Positions 18,219-27,206 are shown, counted from the first letter of the stretch. The stretch: 37,668 nucleotides of DNA from Pseudomonadota bacterium (GCA_023454395.1 JAEYFY010000435.1:1-37668), one strand, 5' to 3'. Notes: generated by a model not told the origin, from the letters alone. Translations and numbers: made by a program.

Positions 18219-18617
18219 TTAATAGGCATCAAAAGTATAATGTGGCTTTTGTTTCCATTTGAATTCAACAGTTTGTTTTTCCTCATTCCAAATAGGCTCA
18301 GGAACTGGCATAGTAAAGCTTATTTTTTGAATTGGCTTTAATGTTGAATTGTTATTTAAATACTGATCGTTTATTGATGGTTTTTTCTCATTTAAACCAA
18401 CTTTAAAAACTTGTCCAAGCCTTTGTTTCTCTTCTTGAACTTCCATTTCAAATCGAGATTGTTTTCCTAACATAAAAACTAAGTTATTATTAACTGCGTG
18501 ACTATCAGGAATGGGATTATCGGTGTGTGTTTCAATTAATTTAGTCTGAGTGACTTTATTAGTGGTACATCCAGAGATTATAAATACAGAAAGTAATAAA
18601 AATAAAAAGTAATGCAT
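18219..18617 (-). CDS. Predicted lipoprotein
   Basis: 132 aa from ATG 18617, chosen because it yields a proper lipoprotein signal (HYFLFLLLSVFIISGC, lipobox ISGC). The frame is open for 35 further codons upstream but those lack a ribosome site and a signal. The mature part is hydrophilic, with NPIPDSHAVNNN and a C-terminal aromatic segment (FKWKQKPHYTFDAY). I do not recognise the family. It probably shares a transcript with the 81-aa lipoprotein that follows. Confidence 0.65.
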   Translation of the reverse strand: MHYFLFLLLSVFIISGCTTNKVTQTKLIETHTDNPIPDSHAVNNNLVFMLGKQSRFEMEVQEEKQRLGQVFKVGLNEKKPSINDQYLNNNSTLKPIQKISFTMPVPEPIWNEEKQTVEFKWKQKPHYTFDAY

Positions 18618-18874
18618 AAATTGAATATCAATAAGAAATAGGAGTAAATAATTATTCCATAAAATCGATTCACCGACAAAATAAATTTCATCATTTATAT
18701 AAAAATAAAAAAATCTGCTCATAAAATGATGATAGAAAATGATTTAAACTATGATTCGATAAAAACACAGAACAAATAAATAACCTAACCAAAATAATCA
18801 GTGTAAATAAAAATATATTTAACAGAAATATATAGTAACTGACTATATTAAAGTATTGTCATATAGAAATAAAA

Positions 18875-18895
18875 AGGACACCAATAAGGCATCCT
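18875..18895 (-). terminator. Terminator of the DHFR-like gene
   Basis: On the minus strand AGGATGCC / GGTGTCCT (two G-U pairs), loop 5 nt, followed by TTTTTATTT; 22 bases after the stop. Confidence 0.75.
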
Positions 18896-18916
18896 CAAAA
18901 TACAATAAGTAAAATT

Positions 18917-19444
18917 TTATTTTTTATAGTGTGATTTAACAAAAGAGTCTAAATATATTTCTGTTTTATGATGAGTAAACTCTATTTTTTTATCATTTGG
19001 AATAAATAACGGTATGCCCTCACCTAATAAAATAGGTATTCTAGTTATTATGAGTTCATCAACAAAACCTTCATTAATAAAGCCTTGCACAGTTTTTCCA
19101 CCATCAATATACACTCTATTATAACCATCATCTTTAAGTCTTTTTATTATTTCACTCACATTTCCTGATAAAATTTTTACATTACTAGGTAATGACTCTG
19201 GTAATTCTTTAATGGTATTACTTAATACAAAAACAGGTTGTACATAGGGCCATTCAATATCAAAACCCATTATTGTTTCAAAAGTTGTTCTTCCCATAAC
19301 AATCACATCTATTTCACTAAGAAAGTCGGCAAAACCAAAGTCTAAATTTTCAGGGTTTTCAATACTGGTAAGCCAATCAATATTACCTTGTTTATCAGCA
19401 ATATAACCATCTAAACTTGTTGCGATATAAACTATTATGTTCAT
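18917..19444 (-). CDS. Dihydrofolate reductase family protein (RibD C-terminal type)
   Basis: 175 aa. MNIIVYIATSLDGYIADKQGNIDWL is the family opening, with the substrate-site region. DVIVMGRTTFETIMGF is the NADPH-binding segment, followed by VFVLSNT, VYIDGGKTVQGFINEGFVDELIITRIPILLGEGIPLF. This is the YyaP/YwjB group, which uses NADPH but whose substrate is unknown. It is distinct from the trimethoprim target FolA, being closer to RibD. It is a single-gene unit with its own terminator. Confidence 0.9.
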   Translation of the reverse strand: MNIIVYIATSLDGYIADKQGNIDWLTSIENPENLDFGFADFLSEIDVIVMGRTTFETIMGFDIEWPYVQPVFVLSNTIKELPESLPSNVKILSGNVSEIIKRLKDDGYNRVYIDGGKTVQGFINEGFVDELIITRIPILLGEGIPLFIPNDKKIEFTHHKTEIYLDSFVKSHYKK

Positions 19445-19623
19445 TTTTAATACTCATTCTTAGAGAAGGCATTTAATACTAGCATTAAATAAATAAAATT
19501 GAAAATAAACTAAGAGAATAGAAATAGAGATGAAATTAAATTAATTAGTTATTAATTTTAAAATTAGAATAAATAAGAAAACAATGCGATATAAAAAGTA
19601 CTTTTATCTTTTAATAAAGAAAA

Positions 19624-19654
19624 AAGCCTTATAACTTTAATTATTATAAGGCTT
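19624..19654 (-). terminator. Terminator of the DUF5339 gene
   Basis: Perfect 11-bp stem AAGCCTTATAA / TTATAAGGCTT followed on the minus strand by six T. Confidence 0.88.
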
Positions 19655-19672
19655 ATCGAAAAAGAATAAAAC

Positions 19673-19954
19673 TTATTGACCTGCTGACATTTTTTTCATT
19701 TGCTCTAAAGAATCTAAAGCTTGTTTACAAGAACTTTCCTGAACATCTTTAGGTAATGCTGCAAATTGCTCTTTAGCTTGAGCATATTGTGCTTTCATCG
19801 CTTCTGCTTGAGCTTTGGTTGCATCATTTTTTTCCATTAACTCAACATAAGAGTCAGTTTCTTTAAAATAGTCTTCGCATGCTTTAGATAAATCAGCAGA
19901 AACAGCGATAGAAGAAATTGATAATAAACCCAATGCTAAAATAAGCTTTTTCAT
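19673..19954 (-). CDS. DUF5339-type small periplasmic protein
   Basis: 93 aa. Signal peptide MKKLILALGLLSISSIAVSA, then a short helical mature protein with two cysteines (KACEDYF and SSCKQALD) and alternating charged and Ala-rich helices (DATKAQAEAMKAQYAQAKEQFAAL). It matches my recollection of DUF5339 proteins of Proteus and Pasteurellaceae, whose function is unknown. It is a single-gene unit with a strong terminator. AAAGGA precedes the start. Confidence 0.75.
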   Translation of the reverse strand: MKKLILALGLLSISSIAVSADLSKACEDYFKETDSYVELMEKNDATKAQAEAMKAQYAQAKEQFAALPKDVQESSCKQALDSLEQMKKMSAGQ

Positions 19955-20289
19955 AAATATCCTTTAAGTATTGTTAACCGTTAGAAAGTAACTTCCATTA
20001 TTCGTCTTAAGTCAGCATTATCTCAAAGAAGAATAAAATAGGGATAAGTATCATCTTAATTAAAAAAATAAACGCTAATCTAATTGTGATTATTATAATA
20101 AGTAGAATCAAAATATGATAATTGAATTTAGTTTATTATTTTTCGTATCAGCTAACACATTGATTTATTATTTTTAACTTAATATGTTATTATCCAAAAA
20201 TAATTTTATTTTATAGTAATACTGCTATTTGTATATCGATAATACTTGATACAATAAAATAATCTCCACTAACTAACACAGGTAAAAAA
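19955..20289. other. Divergent gap between DUF5339 and DUF7832 genes
   Basis: About 335 bases, AT-rich. It carries outward promoters but nothing I can name. Confidence 0.4.
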
Positions 20290-20721
20290 ATGGCGATTGA
20301 TAGAATAGACTGGCACGCTTATGGTGAGTTCCCTGACGACCTTCCACCTGAAAATGGAGGTATACATATAGGGTTTTATTTAACTTGGATTATTGAAAAT
20401 AACTTAGAAAGTGAAGAGTTGCAAGAAGATGCAATTGAAGAGTTAGAAATGGTACGTAACAGAGAAATAGATGGTCTTTCATTTCTTATTCAAGTTTGTG
20501 ACGAGAAATTTATTAGTGATGACTTGAATGATGAGGGATACGCATTTACACAATATTATTATGAATCAGAAAATAATAACTATTTTGAAGATTTCGAGCG
20601 TGTTTTAGCCCAAGGGTTATCTTCTTCATATTATGTTGAAAACATATGGGATAATTACGACAAAATTGCACCTATAATTACAGATGCATATACAAAGTGG
20701 AAAAAAGAAATAAATAATTAA
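20290..20721 (+). CDS. DUF7832-type acidic protein
   Basis: 143 aa, acidic, no signal or membrane segment. The opening IDRIDWHAYGEFPDDLPPENGGIHIGFYLTWIIENNL is the family hallmark, followed by DEGYAFTQYYYES and a Tyr- and Asp-rich C-terminus. Proteins of this group are often found among immunity genes of polymorphic toxin systems, but no toxin lies nearby. The role is unknown. AGGTAA lies upstream of the start. Confidence 0.7.
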   Translation: MAIDRIDWHAYGEFPDDLPPENGGIHIGFYLTWIIENNLESEELQEDAIEELEMVRNREIDGLSFLIQVCDEKFISDDLNDEGYAFTQYYYESENNNYFEDFERVLAQGLSSSYYVENIWDNYDKIAPIITDAYTKWKKEINN

Positions 20722-20900
20722 ATTAATATTTTTCTAAATTTCATTTTATATCCTGTATTATTAGTAATAAGTTATTTAAACAATAATTAACTTATTACTA
20801 ATTAAATTAACATTCTTAAATCCTAAAAAATATCTTATCTAATTTATTAATTTTGACGTGATCTATATAAAAGAATCACACGTAATTCTTATATATAGTT

Positions 20901-20954
20901 GCTCCGTGCTTAATAGGTTCTATTAGTCAGGGGGCGGCCCCCCATCAACGGAGG
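20901..20954 (+). promoter_or_regulatory. Three-stem leader RNA that would sequester the yedE-like ribosome site
   Basis: Outer stem P1 pairs CTCCGT (20902-20907) with ACGGAG (20948-20953), and ACGGAGG is the Shine-Dalgarno sequence of the gene at 20961. Inside P1 are P2, TAATAG-GTT-CTATTA (20911-20925), and P3, a GC-only hairpin of five G (20930-20934), loop CGG, and five C (20938-20942). Together they form a 52-nt three-way junction. The GC run is striking in a region of about 75 percent A/T. This is pairing seen by eye; no family is recognised. Confidence 0.6.
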
Positions 20955-20960
20955 CATTTA

Positions 20961-22046
20961 ATGTCTATAAAATGGGTTTTAATCCTATCTGGATTTATTA
21001 TTGGTACTCTTGCGTTACTCCTTGGTATTAACGGGAATCCACCTAATATGGGGGTTTGTGTAGCCTGCTTTATTCGTGATAGCGCCGGAAGTATGGGCTT
21101 ACATCACACTGAAACGGTGCAATATCTTCGCCCTGAAATATTCGGCTTTATTCTTGGTTCTTTTATTGCCGCACTTATCTTCAAAGAATTTCAATCGAAA
21201 GCAGGCTCTGCTCCTATTATTCGTTTTACGCTAGGTTTTCTAATGATGGCAGGCTGCTTAGTTTTTTTAGGTTGTCCATTAAGAATGGTACTTCGTATCG
21301 GAGCGGGTGATTTAAATGCTGTTATAGGATTAGTTGGATTAATAATAGGAATTGGTATAGGTAGTTTATTTGTCAAAAAAGGATTTTCTCTTCCAAGAAA
21401 TTATAACCAATCACCTATAGAAGGTTTTATTTTACCTACCATATGTATATTCCTATTTGCTTTATTCTTATGGAATAGTGATATATTCAATGCCAGTGTG
21501 AAAGGTCCTGGAGCGAGTCATGCGCCAGTGTGGATGTCTATCATCGCAGGGCTTATTATTGGTTTTATTATTCAACGCACAAGATTCTGTTTTATTGGAA
21601 TGGCCAAACATGTATTTTTATCGCGTAATTATAATATGGCGTTTGGTGTAATCGCATTAACACTCGTTGTTTTTTTGGGTAATCTCTATTTAGGCAAGTT
21701 TAATCTTGGTTTTGAAAATCAACCAATAGCCCACAGCGATGGACTATGGAATTTTCTCTCTATGGCACTTGTAGGCTTATGCGGTGTACTCATTACAGGT
21801 TGTCCATTACGACAACTAGCTAATGCTGGCCAAGGTAATTCAGATGCGGCTGTAAGCGTTATGGGTATGTTGGTGGGAGCTGCATTTGCTCATAACTTCT
21901 CTTATGCCTCAAGCCCTGCTGGAGTTACAGATAATGGGAAACTAGTTATTATTATTGGTTTAGTGTTTGCTGTCATTGTTGCTGCTATTTACACCTATGT
22001 TGCAAATAAAGCAAAAGATAATGGGATCAGTAAAAATGGCGCATAA
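20961..22046 (+). CDS. YedE/YeeE (TsuA)-family transporter, putative selenium-linked
   Basis: 361 aa, about nine or ten membrane helices arranged as two repeats. Each half has a conserved cysteine motif (GCPLRM in the first, GCPLRQ in the second), with an extra CVAC near the N-terminus. The YeeE/TsuA fold imports thiosulfate in related proteins. The subgroup linked to DUF3343 is associated with selenium metabolism genes and is annotated as a putative selenium transporter. GGAGG upstream is embedded in the folded leader. The downstream DUF3343 gene overlaps by 11 bases, so the two are co-translated. Confidence 0.88.
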   Translation: MSIKWVLILSGFIIGTLALLLGINGNPPNMGVCVACFIRDSAGSMGLHHTETVQYLRPEIFGFILGSFIAALIFKEFQSKAGSAPIIRFTLGFLMMAGCLVFLGCPLRMVLRIGAGDLNAVIGLVGLIIGIGIGSLFVKKGFSLPRNYNQSPIEGFILPTICIFLFALFLWNSDIFNASVKGPGASHAPVWMSIIAGLIIGFIIQRTRFCFIGMAKHVFLSRNYNMAFGVIALTLVVFLGNLYLGKFNLGFENQPIAHSDGLWNFLSMALVGLCGVLITGCPLRQLANAGQGNSDAAVSVMGMLVGAAFAHNFSYASSPAGVTDNGKLVIIIGLVFAVIVAAIYTYVANKAKDNGISKNGA

Positions 22047-22287
22047 CTATTTATTTCTTTTTCATGCGCAATACGCTGTAAAAAAACTTCAGCAACAACT
22101 CCAACAAGATAATTTTTCCGCAAAAATTATTGATGCTCCACGAAAAATATCATCAGAATGTGAGTTAGCCATATCCATTTATTTTTCTGACGATGAGATT
22201 TATAAACAGTATATTAATGATAACGTTAGAGCTGTTTATAAAATAAATTCAAACCATTTTGATGTACTTTGGAAAGATGAGTTTTAA
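22036..22287 (+). CDS. DUF3343 protein
   Basis: 83 aa from ATG 22036, giving MAHNYLFLFHAQYAVKKLQQQLQQDNFSAKIIDAPRKISSECELAISIYFSD, the DUF3343 pattern (a small alpha/beta protein with one conserved Cys after a Pro-Arg segment). An in-frame ATG at 22021 is possible. Family members accompany YedE-type transporters and SirA-like YedF, and may carry sulfur or selenium on the cysteine; that role is inferred. The gene overlaps the transporter stop, and a terminator follows. Confidence 0.82.
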   Translation: MAHNYLFLFHAQYAVKKLQQQLQQDNFSAKIIDAPRKISSECELAISIYFSDDEIYKQYINDNVRAVYKINSNHFDVLWKDEF

Positions 22288-22330
22288 CATAGTACATAAC
22301 TAAGTTACTATTTTTAGAACCTAAACAGTT

Positions 22331-22358
22331 AAAAGGCTACAACAGTAGCCTTTTCTTT
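22331..22358 (+). terminator. Terminator of the yedE-DUF3343 operon
   Basis: Perfect 10-bp stem AAAAGGCTAC / GTAGCCTTTT, loop AACA, T-rich tail. Confidence 0.92.
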
Positions 22359-22420
22359 ATAAATATCACTATGTGGTTTATATAATTTTTTCATCAAAAA
22401 TAAATTATCTTTCTAAAAAC

Positions 22421-22451
22421 AAAAAACCATCCCTTTTTAGTTGGATGGTTT
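22421..22451 (-). terminator. Terminator of ydcH-like gene
   Basis: On the minus strand AAACCATCC / GGATGGTTT with a 10-nt loop, followed by a T-run. Confidence 0.88.
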
Positions 22452-22492
22452 CTGCATCTTTATGTATTTATAGAGTAATTATTTTTTATTAC

Positions 22493-22714
22493 TCACTCTT
22501 CTTCTGGTGGATTTTTGAGGATCTGATGAATTTCCTCTTTCAGTTTTAATTTTTGTTTTTTTAGCTCAACAACTTCTTCACCATACCCTCTTCTATCTTT
22601 ATGTTCTAATCTAACAATTTTATGGTCAAGTTCATTATGTTGTTCAAAAAGAGCGCGAAAATGGGGATCAGTCTGACGAAGCTTTGAAATTAAATCACGA
22701 TATTCTGGAAACAT
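22493..22714 (-). CDS. ydcH: YdcH family (DUF465) protein
   Basis: 73 aa. MFPEYRDLISKLRQTDPHFRALFEQHNELDHKIVRLE, then a basic/acidic heptad region to the end. This matches YdcH, a short coiled-coil cytosolic protein of the DUF465 family with no known function. It is a single-gene unit with its own terminator; AAGGTAG lies upstream of the start. Confidence 0.9.
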   Translation of the reverse strand: MFPEYRDLISKLRQTDPHFRALFEQHNELDHKIVRLEHKDRRGYGEEVVELKKQKLKLKEEIHQILKNPPEEE

Positions 22715-22947
22715 AAATAGCTACCTTCCTTATTAACAGTGAATTAAATACTCTTATAATATTTACCCAAACTGATTAACCTGTCATTATTTTTATGTTA
22801 AAAATAAGACCAACATCAATTAATATTTTTAATTTTTAAAATAACTTAATATTTTTATATTCTCAAGATTATTATAAAATTCAATGTGTAAGAGAATATA
22901 AAATGTAAATCTACTTAATCTAAAAATTATAAAATAATAATAACTAC

Positions 22948-23298
22948 TTATTCATTTATTTCTTCAAACCAAACATCTTCATATCCGTCTCTGTCAATAA
23001 TAAAATTATATCCTTCTGGTAGATAAAGATAATTTATTACTTCAGGTAATAGTTCTTCCAAATGTTCTGTATGCGATGGTTGATAAAAGTCATCTGTTGC
23101 GCAATATTCCTCACAATAGAAAAACCAGCTTATCGTACCGCCTTCTAAGCGCTTTATGCGTGTACCATAAATAGGATTACCCTTTAGGTTATCTAAAGCA
23201 ATCGCTACCATTTCTTCTGGCTTTTGAGGTATAACCCCATACTTTTCACACATTATTTTCTGTTGTTCAGAAAACAATAATTTATTGTTTTTATTCAT
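22948..23298 (-). CDS. Imm33-type immunity protein homologue
   Basis: 116 aa. QQKIMCEKYGVIPQKPEEMVAIALDNL, then GTRIKRLEGGTISWFFYCEEYCATDDFYQPSHTEHLEELLPEVINYLYLPEGYNFIIDRDGYEDVWFEE. The W-YxW-like core, DDFYQPxHxEHLEE and the ending YEDVW match the Imm33 (DUF2185-related) domain. Such proteins neutralise toxins of contact-dependent or polymorphic systems. No toxin gene is next to it, so it may be an orphan immunity gene that protects against rivals, or a housekeeping member of the fold. Confidence 0.8.
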   Translation of the reverse strand: MNKNNKLLFSEQQKIMCEKYGVIPQKPEEMVAIALDNLKGNPIYGTRIKRLEGGTISWFFYCEEYCATDDFYQPSHTEHLEELLPEVINYLYLPEGYNFIIDRDGYEDVWFEEINE

Positions 23299-23593
23299 GT
23301 TATATCTTTAATTTTACAAAAAACACTCAAGAAAAGAGTTTATGAGTTTTCGATTATAATTAACTTATCGTTATCTACCAAATATTGATGAAAGAGCACA
23401 TCGCTCCCTCTATTCACATAGCAAAAAGTATAAAAACAAGCAAATCTACGCAACTTCGCATGGTCAATGGAATGAAAAAACGTCAATTTGCTTTAAAACT
23501 AGACGACATAAAGCATAACAGCACTTTTTACTAAGAAAAAAGCATTTATTGTTAATTTATAAAATGAAAATTCACTACATTTATACTGATCTC
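23299..23593. other. Intergenic upstream of the Imm33 gene
   Basis: Nearly 300 bases with no ORF or strong repeat. GAGC-ACATC-GCTC (about 23395-23408) is the only small hairpin. Confidence 0.4.
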
Positions 23594-23657
23594 TAATAGT
23601 TTTTTATACCCATCTATTCGAGTCACTAAGCCCAATGCCGCCACATTGGGCTTTTTT
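23594..23657 (+). ncRNA. Candidate small RNA ending in an orphan terminator
   Basis: A textbook terminator (AAGCCCAATG / CATTGGGCTT, 6-nt loop, then TTTTTT; 23628-23657) faces right, yet the nearest plus-strand gene ends 1.3 kb upstream and has its own terminator. A TATACT at 23582-23587 could be the -10 of a short transcript of about 64 nt. The -35 is poor. The terminator is clear; the RNA is inference. Confidence 0.4.
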
Positions 23658-23877
23658 ATTGCCAATGGTTGTTGATATCATTGAAATAATAATTGAGAAG
23701 CAAGTAACCCCGCAAAACCAATACACCTACCCAAAAATGCCATTAACATTCCCTTCCCTGCTATTTTTTAGTTTTATTTATATCCATACCTATTATCTTA
23801 AAGTTTAATGGGCATAAACTATAATTTATTATTACTGCGACGACTCAATTTTATTGTATAAGCAATAAATAAGAATA

Positions 23878-23902
23878 CCGACTCAATTCCTTTTTTGTCG
23901 GC
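23878..23902 (-). terminator. Possible terminator of the 51-aa protein gene
   Basis: CCGAC / GTCGG with a 14-nt loop just after the stop, and a T-rich stretch on the minus strand. Weak stem. Confidence 0.4.
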
Positions 23903-23910
23903 ATTAGTAA

Positions 23911-24066
23911 TTATTTATTAGATGAAATATCTTGCTCTTGTAATTTAGAAAGCGCTAATTCTTTCATCCAATCTGCAAGTAATGGTGCTGTTTTTATTGA
24001 ATCCAATAATGCACGCTCTTTTTTTGTTAAACGAATAACAATCACTTCTGTTTTCATTGTAGACAT
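23911..24066 (-). CDS. Small ribbon-helix-helix-like protein
   Basis: 51 aa from ATG 24066 (GGGGAA upstream). The sequence MSTMKTEVIVIRLTKKERALLDSIKTAPLLADWMKELALSKLQ has the pattern of a short beta strand (TEVIVIRL) and two helices, as in antitoxins or mobilisation-type RHH proteins. No toxin partner is adjacent. It could be an autonomous repressor. Confidence 0.55.
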   Translation of the reverse strand: MSTMKTEVIVIRLTKKERALLDSIKTAPLLADWMKELALSKLQEQDISSNK

Positions 24067-24268
24067 AATAATTCCCCATTGGTAAAAGAGAAAATATTGG
24101 CACAAAACAGTAACAGAACGGTCTGACTTACACGCTTTTACAAAATAATCATTTAAAGATGATTAGCAGTACATTATCGATAGAATATTTGCGATATAGT
24201 TCGTTGTTTATTTTTAGAAAAAACATTAACATATTTATGATAAATTAGAAAATAGATAGGTATCATTC

Positions 24269-24916
24269 ATGTTTCTAAACCCCAAAAGAACCGTAAAAGC
24301 CAATGTAAGAAAAAGAAACTCAATTTTCCCTGGTTTGGGAACTACATACAGAATTAGTCTTTCTGATGATAGGCCGTCACCGCAAGAAATTCAAAAAATA
24401 GAATTTAATAAATTTGCAGATAAAGCCGTTGATGAAGTCTCTACAATGATCGGTTGTTTTGAAAGATCAGAGAAAAAAAGCAAAAGCCCTAACTCTAATA
24501 AGCCTCTGCATTATGAAAAATTAGACAATGAGTTTCTTCGGCTTACTGTATCATTCTTTCAAATTATTCAAGAAATAAGATATTCTGGCGATACAAGTCA
24601 ACACGCAAAGAATAGAATTACCACCTCATTATTTGAGATAACTCGTTGGTTAGATAATAAATATCCATCATGGAATAGTGAAAGAGCTGAAGTAGAAAGA
24701 AATGGTAAAGAAATTGAAAAAAGAGTTAAAAAAGAATTTAAAGCCAAAAGATTTTATAAAACAAAATTTGCTATTCTAGCAATCGCCACTTTTTTTGCTC
24801 CCTTTATTTTTTGCTGGTTTTCTCTACAAAAAAAATATCCTAAATGGTTTAAAGTTATCAGTTTCTTATGGGCTATGTTTTTTGCTATTTTAGTATACAG
24901 AGCGCCCAAAATATAA
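24269..24916 (+). CDS. Uncharacterised membrane-anchored protein
   Basis: 215 aa. The basic N-terminus (KRTVKANVRKRN) is followed by a soluble helical domain and a basic linker (KEIEKRVKKEFKAKRFYKTK), then two C-terminal hydrophobic segments (FAILAIATFFAPFIFCWFSL and FKVISFLWAMFFAILVY). It is thus tail-anchored in the inner membrane with the bulk in the cytoplasm. No family is recognised. The ribosome site is weak (ATAGG), and the codon use is as AT-rich as the neighbours. Confidence 0.65.
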   Translation: MFLNPKRTVKANVRKRNSIFPGLGTTYRISLSDDRPSPQEIQKIEFNKFADKAVDEVSTMIGCFERSEKKSKSPNSNKPLHYEKLDNEFLRLTVSFFQIIQEIRYSGDTSQHAKNRITTSLFEITRWLDNKYPSWNSERAEVERNGKEIEKRVKKEFKAKRFYKTKFAILAIATFFAPFIFCWFSLQKKYPKWFKVISFLWAMFFAILVYRAPKI

Positions 24917-25178
24917 TGGCTCGGCTATTATAATATTTCTATTTTATCTTATGGTGTTTTGTTTAAAAAGATGCCATAAGCTAAATTACTCACCTAAGAT
25001 ATATTATTCTATATAACAAATAATTATATTTTTCTTTAATAGAATTAACCTTAAGTAAGATTATATTCTAAATAATTTTTTTAAGGCTATTTAAATTGAT
25101 AAAAAAAATAAACAATATAATCATTAAGCATAAATTAACTATTTTTACACAATAAAAAAATAAAAAAGGTCGTTTTTT

Positions 25179-27128
25179 ATGCTACTGAATAAACATTTTA
25201 GTAAGAATATTATTACTATAAGTATATTATCTTTCTTAGCCAGTTCAGTTTATGCCAAAGAAAGTAGTATACGGAGCGTTCTCCTCTCTAATAAAGAAAT
25301 TATCTCTAATTCAACTTATAGTGATACAACAAACCTTTATATAGATAAAAACCACGAAATACAAAATATTACTCTGGAAAACGAAGCAATATTAAGAATG
25401 TATGGTGATAGCCTAGCGATAGGTACTATCGTTAAAGATGATGCTAATATTAGTACGTATGCATCTGGTACAAAAGAAACAGCTACTCCCACTATTAAAG
25501 ATACTATAGTAACAGGCACCAGTAATATTGATATGAGCGCAGGTTCATCATCTATAGGTAAGCTATTTATAGATAAAAATGCTGAATTATATATTGATAA
25601 TATTAATGATGAATCTACTGATGTATCTAAAAATGATCCTGCTCCTTCAGCTAAAATATTTATAGAAAACTTAATACTAGCAGGTAAAACATATATTTTA
25701 CCCTCATGGAACGAAGATTATGGTGATGATGGTGATGCCCCTAAACCCGAAAAACCAGGTCCAGAATTAATCACTCATATTAACAATTTAGAGATGCAAT
25801 CTGGTAGCCAATTGGAAATGGATCATTATATTTCTGGCATGCAATTTAATCGACTTGAATTAAAAACGCTCACCGGCGAAGGTACTTTTATTTTAAGTAG
25901 CAGCTTAGCCAATGGATTAAGCGATAATATTTATATTTCAGATCATGCAACTGGGCATTTTGGATTAAAAATAAATGATAGCGGAGAAGAAATTTCTGAT
26001 CCTAAAAATACTCAATTAGTTTATGTAAATAGTGGTGATGCTGATTTTAACTTATTAAATAAAGACGGTAATGTTGAAGTTGGTGTTTGGAAATATAAAC
26101 TAAATAGCAAAACTAATGATGGTCATACAGAGTGGTATCTTGTGGGCGGAAAAGCTGGCGAGCAGGATACCTCTAAACAGCCTGATACCTCTAAACAGCC
26201 TGATGTTAGCCAGCCTATATTAAGCAATAGTGCTCAAGCCGTTATTAATATGGCCTCAGCACCGCAGAACATATTAAGCATTGAAACGAGTACTTTACGC
26301 CAAAGAATGGGTTTCTTACGTGAAAATAATAATGATCTGGGAGTGTGGGTTCGCTATTTAAATGATAACTCTCATTTAAACGATAAAGGTTATAGTCAAT
26401 TTCATTCAAATTTAAATGGAATGCAAATTGGTATAGATAAGAAAATAGCTATAAATAATGATCAATTGCTATTTGGTTTAATAACTTCTTACATTAAGAG
26501 TAAAATAAAATCTGACAATATTAATAATGGTGATATTAATAGCTATAGCGGTGGTATTTATTTAACTTGGCTTAATCATTCTGGTTTTTATGTAGACTCT
26601 TTATTTAAGATGAATCATCTTCATAACGAAATCGATACTAATATGAATGAAGGTAGAAGAGTCAAAGGAAATTACAATCAAAATGCGATTACAATATCAA
26701 CAGAAATAGGCTATCCTATTGCGTTTTCAAATACATTGACACTTACACCATACAACCAAATCCTTTATTCTCATATTGGTAAGTCGCATTATGTGTTAGA
26801 TAATGGCATGAAAGCAAATATCCACAATGCTGATAGCTTAAAAGGTGAATTAGGAACCATATTAGAAAGTAATTTATTAATTTCGAACCACAATGTTAAG
26901 CCTTACATAAAAGCGGCAATATCTCGTGAATTCATTAAAAGTAATGAAATAGAAATTAATAACGTATCCTTTGATAGTCATTATTCGGGGAATACTGGTA
27001 AATACGGCGTTGGTTTAACAACTAATATAGGTAATGATGCTCTTTTCTATACTGAAATAAATTATCAAAATGGTAATAAAGTAGAAACTCCAATATATGC
27101 AACAGCAGGATTTAGAATTAGCTTTTAA
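25179..27128 (+). CDS. Type V autotransporter with a short passenger
   Basis: 649 aa. The signal peptide ends SSVYA (about residue 26). The passenger spans about 27-340 and is rich in Asn, Asp, Ser and Ile, like a short beta-helix. A Pro/Gln/Ser linker with two exact 18-bp repeats (26166-26201, encoding DTSKQP twice) follows. The C-terminal barrel of about 270 residues ends in Phe (TAGFRISF), as needed for BAM insertion, and GVWVRYL marks its start as in pertactin-type proteins. It most likely displays an adhesin on the surface. AAAGG lies upstream of the start. The 18-bp repeat keeps frame, so copy changes would alter only linker length. Confidence 0.88.
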   Translation: MLLNKHFSKNIITISILSFLASSVYAKESSIRSVLLSNKEIISNSTYSDTTNLYIDKNHEIQNITLENEAILRMYGDSLAIGTIVKDDANISTYASGTKETATPTIKDTIVTGTSNIDMSAGSSSIGKLFIDKNAELYIDNINDESTDVSKNDPAPSAKIFIENLILAGKTYILPSWNEDYGDDGDAPKPEKPGPELITHINNLEMQSGSQLEMDHYISGMQFNRLELKTLTGEGTFILSSSLANGLSDNIYISDHATGHFGLKINDSGEEISDPKNTQLVYVNSGDADFNLLNKDGNVEVGVWKYKLNSKTNDGHTEWYLVGGKAGEQDTSKQPDTSKQPDVSQPILSNSAQAVINMASAPQNILSIETSTLRQRMGFLRENNNDLGVWVRYLNDNSHLNDKGYSQFHSNLNGMQIGIDKKIAINNDQLLFGLITSYIKSKIKSDNINNGDINSYSGGIYLTWLNHSGFYVDSLFKMNHLHNEIDTNMNEGRRVKGNYNQNAITISTEIGYPIAFSNTLTLTPYNQILYSHIGKSHYVLDNGMKANIHNADSLKGELGTILESNLLISNHNVKPYIKAAISREFIKSNEIEINNVSFDSHYSGNTGKYGVGLTTNIGNDALFYTEINYQNGNKVETPIYATAGFRISF

Positions 27129-27164
27129 TTACTTTACTTTCCTTTTATAAGGTTAATACATAAT

Positions 27165-27195
27165 AAACCTCATGACTTAATGAGGTTTTTTTATT
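27165..27195 (+). terminator. Terminator of the autotransporter gene
   Basis: Nine-bp stem AAACCTCAT / ATGAGGTTT, loop GACTTA, followed by a T-run. Confidence 0.9.
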
Positions 27196-27206
27196 TCAAT
27201 TTCATA

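Noticed and set aside
23839..23889. Direct repeat CGACTCAATT (two copies about 40 bases apart)
   Set aside because: Only 10 bases long and two copies, with no transposase or att context. Probably chance or a minor duplication.
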